NCBI GenBank assembly: GCA_003566775.1
Contig: PXBW01000324.1
Location: 1-40,510 of the forward strand
Reading direction: 5' to 3'
Source: a candidate division WS1 bacterium
GTDB lineage: Bacteria > Armatimonadota > Zipacnadia > Zipacnadales > UBA5352
Length of the DNA stretch: 40,510 nucleotides
The notes under the pieces are model-generated. The model searched no databases and was not told where the DNA came from. It saw only the letters and a program-made list of their open reading frames with translations. A program made the position numbers and the translations under genes. This document shows positions 8,345 through 16,909 of this stretch, piece by piece; within the stretch, counting starts at the first letter, position 1; every line of letters starts with the position of its first letter.

Positions 8345-9814
8345 ATGCCGAAGCAAGCGGTCAGCGCCGGCCCTGAACAGGAGGGATCGAGCGCAACCTC
8401 GATCCGAAAGTCACCCACTCGCGTCCGCGGTCTCGACGCCGTGCTGCATGGGGGGCTTCCCGCATCTCAAACTACCCTCATCAGCGGCGGTCCCGGCTCG
8501 GGCAAGACGATGCTGGCCCTGGAGATTGCCTATCGTGCCGCCCTGGCCGGGGAACCTGCCCTCTTCCTCTCCTTCGAGGAATCGGCCGAGGCCATACGGC
8601 GCAACGCCCTCTCCATGGGCTGGGACCTCCAGCCGCTCGAAGAAGATGGAAAGCTCGCGATTCTCGACGGGCGAGTAGATCCCGCGGTAGTTCGCGCCGG
8701 TGATTTCGACATAGGTGGCCTGCTTGCCATCCTCGGCGGGCAGACGAAGGCGCTGGGCGCGCGCTACGTGGCTATCGACGCCATCGACGGCCTCCTCCGC
8801 ATCCTGCAGGACCCGGCCGTCGAACGTGAGCAACTCGAGATACTGCACCGCTGGCTGCTTGACAGCGAACTCACCTCGATGATTACCGTGAAGGTATACA
8901 ATGGGGCCTCTGCCGCTAACAACTACGATTTTCTCGATTACATGGTCGATTGCGTCATAGAACTCGATCAGCGGGTGGACGGGCAGATAAGCACCAGGCG
9001 AATCCGTGTCCTGAAATACCGCGGCTCGAGTTTCCAGCGCAATGAGCACCCGTTCGCGATCACAGCCGAGGGGATAAGGATCGTGCCTGTCTCAGGGCTA
9101 GCGCTTGCACATCAGTCCTCCGATCGTTTGCTCTCCACCGGTCATGAACATATCGACCGAATGCTCGGAGGGGGCCTCGTCGAATCGTCGATCGCGCTGA
9201 TCTCCGGCGCGAGCGGCACCGGCAAGACCTCGCTTGCCTGCCACATCGCGCGGGCGGCCTGCGACCGTGGTGAGCGTGTGCTCTATCTGCAGTTCGAGGA
9301 GGCCCCCACGTCGATGGTGGAGCGGATGCGCAGCCCCGGCATCGACCTCCAGCCGGCGCTTGAGAGGGGCCTGCTGCTCATCGATGCCGCCATGCCCGAG
9401 GCGATGGGCATCGAGGAGCACCTGATACGCATCCTCGACCTGATTGAGGAGCATGGCGCCACACTCGTCGTCATTGACGCGATCTCAGCCGCCTCTCGCA
9501 TGAGCACTGCAGAAGCCGAGTTCGATTTTCTTATGCGTCTGACCTGTCACTGCCGTCGGGAAGGCATCACCTGCCTATTGACCAACCAGAGCAGACAGAG
9601 CGATCGGCCCCGGAACGTCGCTACCATGGGGCTCTCTTCACTGATCGACACCGTGATTGTGCTTGCCTATCAGCAGGACGAGGACGTCTTCCATCGAACC
9701 CTGCTGGTGCTCAAGTCGCGGGGGATGCAACACTCCAGTAAACGTGAACGCTTCCAGATTACGGATGACGGTTTCGACTTCAGCAACGGTAGCCAGAGCG
9801 ATCCCGAAGCGTGA
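8345..9814 (+). CDS. kaiC: KaiC-family double-domain ATPase / autokinase
   Basis: The ATG at 8345 has AAGGAGAAGC just upstream and gives 489 aa with two tandem RecA-like domains (CI about 25-250, CII about 255-485). Each has a Walker A (GGPGSGKT at 48-55; GASGTGKT at 288-295), a catalytic Glu pair (E78/E79; E318/E319) and a Walker B Asp (YVAIDAID; LVVIDAIS). Lys-Arg finger pairs K224/R226 and K457/R459 are kept. The Synechococcus phosphosites S431/T432 fall at S431/S432 here (GLSSLID), at the same numbering. Known KaiC proteins are ATP-driven hexamers that phosphorylate and dephosphorylate themselves. First gene of an operon with kaiB and a hybrid kinase; there is no kaiA in the window. Whether it oscillates cannot be told from sequence. 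Confidence 0.92.
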   Translation: MPKQAVSAGPEQEGSSATSIRKSPTRVRGLDAVLHGGLPASQTTLISGGPGSGKTMLALEIAYRAALAGEPALFLSFEESAEAIRRNALSMGWDLQPLEEDGKLAILDGRVDPAVVRAGDFDIGGLLAILGGQTKALGARYVAIDAIDGLLRILQDPAVEREQLEILHRWLLDSELTSMITVKVYNGASAANNYDFLDYMVDCVIELDQRVDGQISTRRIRVLKYRGSSFQRNEHPFAITAEGIRIVPVSGLALAHQSSDRLLSTGHEHIDRMLGGGLVESSIALISGASGTGKTSLACHIARAACDRGERVLYLQFEEAPTSMVERMRSPGIDLQPALERGLLLIDAAMPEAMGIEEHLIRILDLIEEHGATLVVIDAISAASRMSTAEAEFDFLMRLTCHCRREGITCLLTNQSRQSDRPRNVATMGLSSLIDTVIVLAYQQDEDVFHRTLLVLKSRGMQHSSKRERFQITDDGFDFSNGSQSDPEA

Positions 9815-9830
9815 AAGGGGCGGGGGACTG

Positions 9831-10175
9831 ATGACAGGACCGGGTGCTGCTACCGGGGGAATGGCCCCGGCCGAACCTGAAGAATCGCGCCCTGTGTACC
9901 ATATGCACCTTTTCGTGGCAGGTGATGAGCCGAATTCTCGGCGCGCCAGGGAAAACCTGGAGCGCCTGTGCGCGGATCATGTCCCCGGAGAGTGCGAGAT
10001 CGAGATAACCGATGTGCTGGTCGACTTCCAGGAGGCTATCGACGCCGGGATCTACGTCACCCCCGCATTGCTTGTCAACCGGACGGAATCGAAGGTAACG
10101 ATATTCGGTAATCTCAGCAATACTCAGAAAGTACTGGCGGCCCTGGGGTTGGAGGAGACCGTTGATGACCGATGA
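9831..10175 (+). CDS. kaiB: KaiB-family thioredoxin-fold protein
   Basis: 114 aa, starting 16 bp after kaiC behind a G-rich ribosome binding site. An N-terminal extension of about 22 residues, rich in A, G, P and E, precedes the KaiB core. The core shows YHMHLFVAG, EPNSRRA, DVLVDFQEA, YVTPALLV and FGNLSNTQKVL, matching KLYVAG...PNS...DVL...TPTL...GDLS of cyanobacterial KaiB. The first fold-switch proline (in VTPAL) is kept. The two others, in the LPLPVRR loop of Synechococcus KaiB, are replaced by NRTESKV. KaiB normally binds the KaiC CI ring after changing fold. Here binding is likely but the switching behaviour may differ. The stop overlaps the next gene by 11 bases. Confidence 0.88.
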   Translation: MTGPGAATGGMAPAEPEESRPVYHMHLFVAGDEPNSRRARENLERLCADHVPGECEIEITDVLVDFQEAIDAGIYVTPALLVNRTESKVTIFGNLSNTQKVLAALGLEETVDDR

Positions 10176-12651
10176 TGACAGGCTATCTTACGAGGAACTG
10201 CAAAGGCGCCTCGCGGACGCGGAGAGCGCAATCGAGGCACTCAGGCAGCACGAGGTGGATGCCGTAGTCGGGGAAGATGAGATCGCCTATGTCCGCCTGC
10301 GGCAGATGGAGGAGGCGCTGCGGGCGAAGACCCAGCAACTCAGCGATGTCCTCGAAAGCATCCGCGACGCATTCCTCGCTGTGGATAACGAGTGGAAGAT
10401 CACTTACATCAATGAGCATGCCGCTGCTCTCGCGGGCAGCAGCGCGGACGAAGTCGTCGGGCGCGATCTCTGGAAGAGCTTCGCCGCCCTGGCTGAATGT
10501 TCAGTGCAGGATCTCGCGCGTACGGTGAGCGACCTTAACGAACCACGCCATAAGACAGTGAAACTCGACGACCGCTGGTTGTCAGTGAGTATCTACCCCG
10601 CGACAGAAGGCCTCTCCATCTACTGGCGTGACATCACGCAGCAGAAACGCGTCGAGCGAAGGCGCGAGACCCAGCGTGAGTTGCTCGAGGCGCTGGTCGA
10701 GAACGCTTCGGTCGGGATCGCGGTAATCGGCGAGGATCGTCGATACCACATGGTGAACCCCGCCTACGCCGCCTTTCCAGGTCTTGACAAGAAACCGGTT
10801 GCGGGCGCTCTGTTGGAGGATGTGCTACCTGAGGAGATGCTTGAGACTGCTCTGCACATGCTGCAAACCACGCTTCAGTATGGCAGAGCAACGAGTATCA
10901 GGGAGTATGAGGTGCCGGGCCGGGGCACAGCTACCTCGAGTTACCTGAATATCGAGTATGTTCCTCTCGCCGAATCCGACGGTCCTGCAGAAACTGTGCT
11001 GGTGCTCACTTACGACGTCAGTGACGTCGTCCGCGCGCGGAAAGACGTTGAGAGACTTGCGCGACAGAGGGAGCGCAATCTGTCGCAACTGCAGGCTGTT
11101 CTGAGCAACATAGACCAGGGGTTGCTCATATTCGACCCGGGGGGAACTATCCTGATGGTGAACAGGGCCGCCCGCGCGTATCTCGCGGAAAGAGGACAGC
11201 CGATCCCGCAGACAATCGAGCAGATAGCCGAAATGTACAGTTTAGTCGACTGCTGCGGTGAACCGATCTCCGCGGACGAACTCCCGACTCAGAGAGTGCT
11301 GCGAGGCGATCGCTTCTCCGGTACGACGATTCGAGCCATCCCCTCAGACTCGGATGAAGAGATGATATATGACGTCGGCGGAGCGCCGATATATGATGAT
11401 GAGGGCAATCTGATACTCGGGATAATCACCATCAACGATATCACCGAGCGAGTGGCGACTGCCAGGCAGTTGCGGGCGCTCAATCAGAATCTGGAATCGG
11501 AGGTTGCTGAGAGGACCCGGATGGCGGAGAACCGGGCGAATCTGATACAGTCACTGGCGAACGATCTGCTCGAGGCCGAACAGCGCGAACGCACGCGGTT
11601 ATCGCACCTGCTGCACGATAATCTTCAGCAGATGCTCACAGCCGCTCAGATGCGGGCGCAAATGCTCAGCGGTCAGATGTATAATGCCGGGTCGCGCAAC
11701 GCGCTCGGCGAGTTGATAGATATGCTGGAGGAGGCAATACAGGAATCGCGCTCACTTGCAACCGAACTCAGCCCGCCCGTTCTCAGCCACGGTTTAGCCC
11801 CGGCCACCAGGTGGCTGGCCGAGCAGATGCACGATAAGCATCGGCTCAAGGTGAGCGCAACTATAGGCGAGAATGTGGAGCCGGGCAGCGAGGAACTGGC
11901 GGGCTTCCTCCTGCAGGCCATGCGCGAGTTGCTGTTCAACGTGGTCAAACACGCCGATGTCGAAGAGGCAGATGTCCATCTGACGCGTCAGGAAGAGCAC
12001 CTCTGTATCCGGGTCGAAGACGACGGCGTCGGCTTCGACGCCTCGGATGTTGCCGCCTCGGAACAGCCCGCGGAAGCAGGGGCGGGGCTACCGAATATAC
12101 GCAGACGCCTTGAGGTCCTCGGGGGCACGTTGGAGATTGACAGCAGTCCTGGAGAGGGAGCGGTCTTCACGCTCCAAGTTCCGGTAATCCACCGGGACGC
12201 GCAAGCCCATGTAGAACCGGAGCAGGAGAGTGACATACCCGCGCAGGCCGCTGCAGAACGCGACGTCGATGGCCGAGTGCGCACCATGATAGTCGATGAC
12301 CATGACGTTGTGCGCGGGGGGCTGGCGGAGCTGCTCGACGATTATCCCGATATCGAGGTCGTCGGCGACGCATGCGACGGAGCCACAGCAGTGAGGCTGG
12401 CGCGCGAGTTGCAGCCCGACGCGATCGTGATGGATGTGAGTATGCCGGGAATGACGGGCATCGAAGCCACCCGGCGCATTGTAGCGGAGAATCCCGGGAT
12501 CCGTGTCATCGGGCTGTCGATGCATGAGGAACGTGACGTGGCGCGCCAGATGATTGACGCAGGCGCTGAGGCGTTCGTGACCAAGGGAGGCCCTTACGAG
12601 GCTCTCATCAGCGCGATCCGCGGTCGGGATCTCCTCAATGAAGAGGAGTAG
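10165..12651 (+). CDS. Three-PAS hybrid histidine kinase with C-terminal NarL-type receiver
   Basis: The ATG at 10165 (828 aa) has GGAGGAG 7 bases upstream, inside the end of kaiB, so translation is probably coupled. Order: short coiled coil (8-60), PAS1 (about 60-165), PAS2 (about 170-295), PAS3 (about 308-430), coiled coil, HisKA_3-type dimerisation domain with phospho-His H484 in LLHDNLQQ, HATPase (about 575-672; [25 protein letters not shown]), then a receiver (about 706-822) with VDDHD, phospho-Asp D757 in VMDVSMPG and Lys807. There is no membrane segment, so it is a cytoplasmic sensor. NarL-family receivers normally precede a LuxR-type HTH; here the protein ends after the receiver. Likely the output partner of KaiBC, in the position of SasA or CikA in cyanobacteria (inference from operon). 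Confidence 0.93.
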   Translation: MTDDDRLSYEELQRRLADAESAIEALRQHEVDAVVGEDEIAYVRLRQMEEALRAKTQQLSDVLESIRDAFLAVDNEWKITYINEHAAALAGSSADEVVGRDLWKSFAALAECSVQDLARTVSDLNEPRHKTVKLDDRWLSVSIYPATEGLSIYWRDITQQKRVERRRETQRELLEALVENASVGIAVIGEDRRYHMVNPAYAAFPGLDKKPVAGALLEDVLPEEMLETALHMLQTTLQYGRATSIREYEVPGRGTATSSYLNIEYVPLAESDGPAETVLVLTYDVSDVVRARKDVERLARQRERNLSQLQAVLSNIDQGLLIFDPGGTILMVNRAARAYLAERGQPIPQTIEQIAEMYSLVDCCGEPISADELPTQRVLRGDRFSGTTIRAIPSDSDEEMIYDVGGAPIYDDEGNLILGIITINDITERVATARQLRALNQNLESEVAERTRMAENRANLIQSLANDLLEAEQRERTRLSHLLHDNLQQMLTAAQMRAQMLSGQMYNAGSRNALGELIDMLEEAIQESRSLATELSPPVLSHGLAPATRWLAEQMHDKHRLKVSATIGENVEPGSEELAGFLLQAMRELLFNVVKHADVEEADVHLTRQEEHLCIRVEDDGVGFDASDVAASEQPAEAGAGLPNIRRRLEVLGGTLEIDSSPGEGAVFTLQVPVIHRDAQAHVEPEQESDIPAQAAAERDVDGRVRTMIVDDHDVVRGGLAELLDDYPDIEVVGDACDGATAVRLARELQPDAIVMDVSMPGMTGIEATRRIVAENPGIRVIGLSMHEERDVARQMIDAGAEAFVTKGGPYEALISAIRGRDLLNEEE

Positions 12652-12693
12652 AGCCCGCAATCGGCGCTCCCGATCACAGCCCCGGCGCGGGCT
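12652..12693. terminator. Possible bidirectional hairpin between convergent genes
   Basis: AGCCCGC at 12652-12658 pairs exactly with GCGGGCT at 12687-12693, with a small nested stem (ATCGG/CCGAT) in between. It spans the 22-bp gap between the kinase stop and the stop of the TPR gene and could serve both strands. No T-run is present. Confidence 0.35.
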
Positions 12694-14362
12694 GCTCCGC
12701 CTCCCCCGTGGTCAGTATCAGCCGGTCGAGTTCGACGGCTTCACCGTCGTCCGGATTCACCAACGTAAGTGTGTGCCAGCCCTGATCGCGCTGTCCGAGC
12801 GAGACCGAAGCACCGCCCTCCACAGGCAGGGGTCCGACATCGTCCACATAGAGGTTCAGCTTCACCTGGCGCAGGCCCGGTGTGACGCGCACCGTTGCCG
12901 GACCATCGAGCAGGTACACTGGGTAGTCTGCCCTGTCGCCCGGTGTCAGAATGACATCCTCGCGGCGTAGTGCGCCCTCGCGGGGCGGTTCGGCGAGTTC
13001 GCTTCGCCAGAGATCTATCGCCCCGGCATTGAGCACTATCTCGCCGTCGGCGGCGGCCTCCCGGACAGCCTGCCGGTAGCCATAGTAGAAGTCGGCAGGC
13101 GACTCACCGGGAGCGTTGAGCAGCGTCGAGCGCAGCATCCGGGGGCCATGGGCCGCATCGATCCATCCCATAGCTCCCACAAGGTAGTAAAATGCTTCCT
13201 CGTCGAGGCCCGCGGCCAACTCCGAATTGGGGCCCTCTCGCAGCCAGAGATCTATGGTTCGTTCGCGCAGACTCTCTATCTGCTCGCACAGCGCAACCTC
13301 GCCATCGCCCCAGAGGCCGTCGATCGCGGCCTGTGCACGCTCGGACGGCCACTTATCGCCGGCGACCATCGCGGCCTCATTGGCGAGATGCTGCAGGAAG
13401 AGCAACTCGCCGAGAACACCCGCGGCGTCGGGTTCGGGGGCGGAGAAGCTTGCCATGCGGGGAAGAGCGTGGTGCCCCCATTCGTGAGCGATCTGACGCA
13501 ACCACTCCTCCGGCCTGCGCCCGCGTCCCACGTCGTAGAAGAAGATGTCATTGTCGTAATGCTCGGCTCCGGTAGGCCCGCTCTCACACAGCAGCAGTCG
13601 CGGTATCTGCTCCTCTGTCGCCGACGGGAAGCCGTACGATCCGCGACTGTAGCAGTACATCCTCAGCATCAGGTGCGTGATGCTCTCAGCGAGATCGGCG
13701 TAGTCGTTGCCTTCCTCTGAAAGCAGCGGCGAGGGGTAGTGTGTCCTGACGGTCATCCGCAGTTCCTCGCCCTCGGGAACCGCCACGAAGCCGTAGGCAG
13801 TGCGATTGAACCGAGCCTCCCCGGTCACCCCCTGGCCTCCCGCCGAAGGGATCGTCACCGTGATCGGCTCTCCGGTCTCCTTCATCCCATCCGGGAAGAC
13901 GACACCGGTGGTGTGTGCGATGCGACGAGTCAGCTCGCCCGGGGAAGCCTCCGTTGCGATGCGACAGGTGTCCACCACGAATGACACCGGACTGAACTGC
14001 AGCAGATCGAGACGCAGCCTTCGCGGGAACTCTCCGGCGAGGTACAGGTGCCTGACACGCTCGCGCCCGTACTCGTCATCGGGTCGCAACTCGAGCAATC
14101 GCCCGTAGCTCTTAAGCGCCTGCAAGGTGCGCCCGTCCAGCTCATAGAGATAGCCGAGATGGCTGTGAATGCGGGGGGAATCCGGATCAATCTCCAGCGC
14201 TTCCAGCAGGAGACCGAGTGCCTCCTCGTTCTCGCCGGCATCCACGAGGCGCTGGCTCTCACGTACCAGTTCGGTAGCGCGCTCACGCGCCTGCTGATCC
14301 GCCCCACAGACCACCGCGAGCGTCAGCGCGACAACGATTGCCCAACCGCGCCGTGCCTTCAT
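12674..14362 (-). CDS. Secreted TPR protein with HExxH zinc-protease motif
   Basis: 562 aa. Signal peptide at residues 1-22, then two to three TPR-like helical pairs (about 25-110; ALGLLLEALEIDPDSPRIHSHLGYLYELDGRTLQA-type pattern). A beta-rich middle with a receptor-like strand pattern follows. At 293-298 the motif HEWGHH fits HExxH of zinc metallopeptidases (gluzincins), with E319 and E329 downstream as possible third ligands. The C-terminus looks beta-sandwich-like. Proteolytic activity is a proposal from this motif alone; the rest of the domain matches nothing I recognise. The start ATG overlaps the upstream gene's stop (ATGA), so the two are translationally coupled and lie downstream of rodA. 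Confidence 0.65.
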   Translation of the reverse strand: MKARRGWAIVVALTLAVVCGADQQARERATELVRESQRLVDAGENEEALGLLLEALEIDPDSPRIHSHLGYLYELDGRTLQALKSYGRLLELRPDDEYGRERVRHLYLAGEFPRRLRLDLLQFSPVSFVVDTCRIATEASPGELTRRIAHTTGVVFPDGMKETGEPITVTIPSAGGQGVTGEARFNRTAYGFVAVPEGEELRMTVRTHYPSPLLSEEGNDYADLAESITHLMLRMYCYSRGSYGFPSATEEQIPRLLLCESGPTGAEHYDNDIFFYDVGRGRRPEEWLRQIAHEWGHHALPRMASFSAPEPDAAGVLGELLFLQHLANEAAMVAGDKWPSERAQAAIDGLWGDGEVALCEQIESLRERTIDLWLREGPNSELAAGLDEEAFYYLVGAMGWIDAAHGPRMLRSTLLNAPGESPADFYYGYRQAVREAAADGEIVLNAGAIDLWRSELAEPPREGALRREDVILTPGDRADYPVYLLDGPATVRVTPGLRQVKLNLYVDDVGPLPVEGGASVSLGQRDQGWHTLTLVNPDDGEAVELDRLILTTGEAEQPAPGL

Positions 14363-15348
14363 CGTATCGGCTTCCCCTCGTGCTCATCTTCCTCGCCTAC
14401 TTCGCCCTCCGGACAGTCCACCCGCCTCGCGATCTCCTCCGCGATATCTGTGTTCTTCTCATCGAGCAATGTGCCCACGTAGTAGATGCGGTTCTCTTCT
14501 TCACTGTGCCACGCCCATCCATTCACCACCTCCGCGTAAGGCCGGCGCAGCACGTGCATCACGAATGACTGGAAGTACCTGAGCGGATTCACGAACGTCC
14601 CCGTTACGTGCACCGCGGGGTGGCCGCGGAACTGCGTCTGCTCGAATTCGAGTCGAACGCCCTTGTGAAACTGCTTGATCTCCCGTTCGGCCCAGCCCTC
14701 CAGGGAGCCACCTCCCAGCGCGATATTGGCCATCCCCCAGCGTGCGGCCACAATCTGTTCGCCGCTGTCTTCGAAGGTCAACTCGATGAGACCGGCCATG
14801 AGCTTCTGTTGCGAGAGGTCGAAGCGCTCAGGGGTCTGGAACTTCAGCCCGTAGGTTGACCACGTTACCCAGCCATCCACAGGATGATCTTCCATGTTAC
14901 CGATGACCTCTGCGGCGAGGTCCTGTCCATCCTCTTCGGGCTTTACCATAACCTGAATGACCATTGCGCGCTCGCAATCCTCGCAGTACCACGCCGCCCC
15001 GTAGCCGGATATCTCCTCATGCCAGGCAAAGCAGTTGAGATCCCGCTTGCGCATCTGTCGCTTACTCACTACTGTGCAGTCGTGGTCGACTTCGACGGGG
15101 TCGGCGTCCGGGGGCCGCTTCTTCTGCAGATCCTTGAGGTACTTTTCGATCACCTCATCGACGTTCACGAAGCCCTTCGATTCCTGCCACTTGACCTCGA
15201 CCCGCGGCATGTTGTCCTGATCGTCGATGCGCATGTATCCACGCTTACGTTCACCGCTGATGGCCGCGATATCCCACTCAGGTGGCACCTCAACCAGTAC
15301 GCCCTCCCAGGCACGTGCTTCCCACTCGTCCGTGTCGATCTTCGCCAT
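14359..15348 (-). CDS. Uncharacterised cytoplasmic protein, possibly duplicated PsbP/Mog1-like fold
   Basis: 329 aa with no signal peptide or membrane segment. GGAG lies upstream of the ATG. The two halves open with similar strings (GVLVEVPPEWDIA near 16 and YGLKFQTPERFDLS near 165), the pattern seen in PsbP/DUF1795-like folds, so an internal duplication is possible. A CxxC pair (C122, C125) lies in the first half. I do not recognise the family. It sits 24 bp after rodA and is coupled by a 4-base overlap to the TPR/HExxH gene, so the three probably form an operon. Confidence 0.6.
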   Translation of the reverse strand: MAKIDTDEWEARAWEGVLVEVPPEWDIAAISGERKRGYMRIDDQDNMPRVEVKWQESKGFVNVDEVIEKYLKDLQKKRPPDADPVEVDHDCTVVSKRQMRKRDLNCFAWHEEISGYGAAWYCEDCERAMVIQVMVKPEEDGQDLAAEVIGNMEDHPVDGWVTWSTYGLKFQTPERFDLSQQKLMAGLIELTFEDSGEQIVAARWGMANIALGGGSLEGWAEREIKQFHKGVRLEFEQTQFRGHPAVHVTGTFVNPLRYFQSFVMHVLRRPYAEVVNGWAWHSEEENRIYYVGTLLDEKNTDIAEEIARRVDCPEGEVGEEDEHEGKPIR

Positions 15349-15372
15349 CTTAGCTGCGCTCCATCCTGTACA

Positions 15373-16467
15373 TCAGAATACGATCTGCTCGCGCCGAATA
15401 TGTATGCTCTGCAGCATGCCAACCGCGATCATGTTCGCCACCAGGCTGCTTCCCCCGTAGCTGAGGAAGGGTAGCGCCATGCCCTTAACCGGTGCGAGGC
15501 CGACGGTCATGCCTATGTTGGTGTATATCTGGATCAGAAACATCGCGACAATTCCGGCGCCCACCACCCGTTCGAAAACGCCCGGCGCCCTCGCGGTGAT
15601 CATCAACGCTCGGTAGAGCAGGAGCGCGTAGAGCACCAGCACGCTTGCTGCTCCCACGAAGCCGAGTTCCTCAGCGATCACCGTGAAGATGAAGTCGGTG
15701 TGCTGATCGGGGATGAAATCGGCCTGACTCTGCTTGCCGTGGAAGAGCCCCTGGCCCCACAGGTGTCCGCCACCCACAGCGATGAGTGACTGTCGAAGAT
15801 GATAGGACGCTCCCCGCGGATCCCTTTCGGGGTCCATGAATGAGGTGAGGCGATCACGCTGGTGGGGGCGGATGAATCCCACGCCCCAGGCGGCGGCAAA
15901 CAGCAACACTGCGGCCAGTACGAAGGCGCCGAGATGAAGGGGCTTCGCACCGAGCACGAACATCATCGCCAGCCAGATGAAGAACATGACGATCGGGATC
16001 CCGAGGTCCGGCTGTAGCAAAATGAGTGCCGAGGGAGCCGCTACGTACGCGAGCGCTCGAAGCAGGAAGCCGAAGTCGTACTCATCCTGGTCCGCACGCG
16101 CGACAAAGGCGCCGATCATCGCGATCACGGCGATCTTCGCCAGCTCCGCGGGCTGCAGGTTCACCGGGCCGAGCGACAGCCACCTCGTGGTGCCGCGGAT
16201 CTGTCCTGCCATCAACACGATGACGAGCAGCAGCATGACGCCGAGGTAGATGGGCCATGCAAGACTGCGCAGACGGCCGGGATCGATCAGCGCGGTCGCC
16301 CCCAGCATCAGCAGGCCGACGATCACGTAGATTGTCTGCAACCTCGCCATCGATGTCGGACCGGCGCCGTTGCGCGTGCAGCTATGCACCGCTATCACAC
16401 CGATGGCGCACAGCAGCAGCACCACCGTCATCAGTTGGATGTCGATGCGACGCAGCGTTGCAGTCAC
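15373..16467 (-). CDS. rodA: Rod-shape SEDS glycosyltransferase RodA
   Basis: 364 aa from a GTG with GAGG 7 bases upstream. About ten membrane segments. SEDS landmarks are clear: the WLSLGPVNLQPAELAK motif, LLQPDLGIP containing the Asp needed for polymerisation, the RDRLTSFMDPERDPRGASYHLRQSLIAVG loop region, and MALPFLSYGGSSL near the end. RodA polymerises lipid II glycan strands in the elongasome with a class B PBP. The pattern QDRLTSFMDPE-like and the short length favour RodA over FtsW. No mreB, mreC or pbp2 is seen beside it. Confidence 0.93.
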   Translation of the reverse strand: MTATLRRIDIQLMTVVLLLCAIGVIAVHSCTRNGAGPTSMARLQTIYVIVGLLMLGATALIDPGRLRSLAWPIYLGVMLLLVIVLMAGQIRGTTRWLSLGPVNLQPAELAKIAVIAMIGAFVARADQDEYDFGFLLRALAYVAAPSALILLQPDLGIPIVMFFIWLAMMFVLGAKPLHLGAFVLAAVLLFAAAWGVGFIRPHQRDRLTSFMDPERDPRGASYHLRQSLIAVGGGHLWGQGLFHGKQSQADFIPDQHTDFIFTVIAEELGFVGAASVLVLYALLLYRALMITARAPGVFERVVGAGIVAMFLIQIYTNIGMTVGLAPVKGMALPFLSYGGSSLVANMIAVGMLQSIHIRREQIVF

Positions 16468-16506
16468 GTCTCTACCTCATTGACGCGTGGGTGTGAAACC
16501 GTCAGA

Positions 16507-16515
16507 AGTATAACA
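16507..16515 (-). promoter_or_regulatory. Extended -10 promoter of rodA
   Basis: On the minus strand TGTTATACT fits the extended -10 (TGnTATAAT, one mismatch). The predicted start lies about 33 bases before the GTG of rodA. No convincing -35 is present, as is common for extended -10 promoters. Confidence 0.5.
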
Positions 16516-16837
16516 CAAAGCGTCGAGCCCAGAAAGATGCTGAGCATCCTTCACGCATCTCGCCTGCTGACTGCAGCGGGGCTCTCGTCGATGTGAGACG
16601 GCATACATTTGCTCCAGATGTGGGGACGATGGGCGCGCGGCTGTGGTTCAACGCCTCCGGGGCAGTCGACGCGAGGGTGTACTGTGCGACACGCGGGGGC
16701 AAACTCACGGCGGACGCTCCGGCGGCGACCATACTCGGCCAGGTCGTGTGAGAGAAGTCGACACAGACGCGGCAGACAGGTGTATCCTAAACCCGCAGCG
16801 TAATACACCGGTGGCGGTGGGGATGTGCGGTGGCGCG
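16516..16837. other. Unassigned spacer between rodA and eamA promoters
   Basis: About 320 bases between divergent promoters. The open frames here have no ribosome binding sites and no recognisable protein. I see no repeat or stable hairpin. Confidence 0.35.
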
Positions 16838-16867
16838 TTGACACCCTTCCGAAATGACGCGTATAAT
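16838..16867 (+). promoter_or_regulatory. Consensus sigma-70 promoter for eamA operon
   Basis: TTGACA at 16838-16843 and TATAAT at 16862-16867 are both perfect consensus hexamers, separated by 18 bp. Transcription would start near 16874, about 36 bases before the eamA ATG. This is the best promoter in the window. Confidence 0.85.
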
Positions 16868-16909
16868 CGCACTTCAGCAAAGCAAGGCCGACGGGAGCGG
16901 CACGCCACA

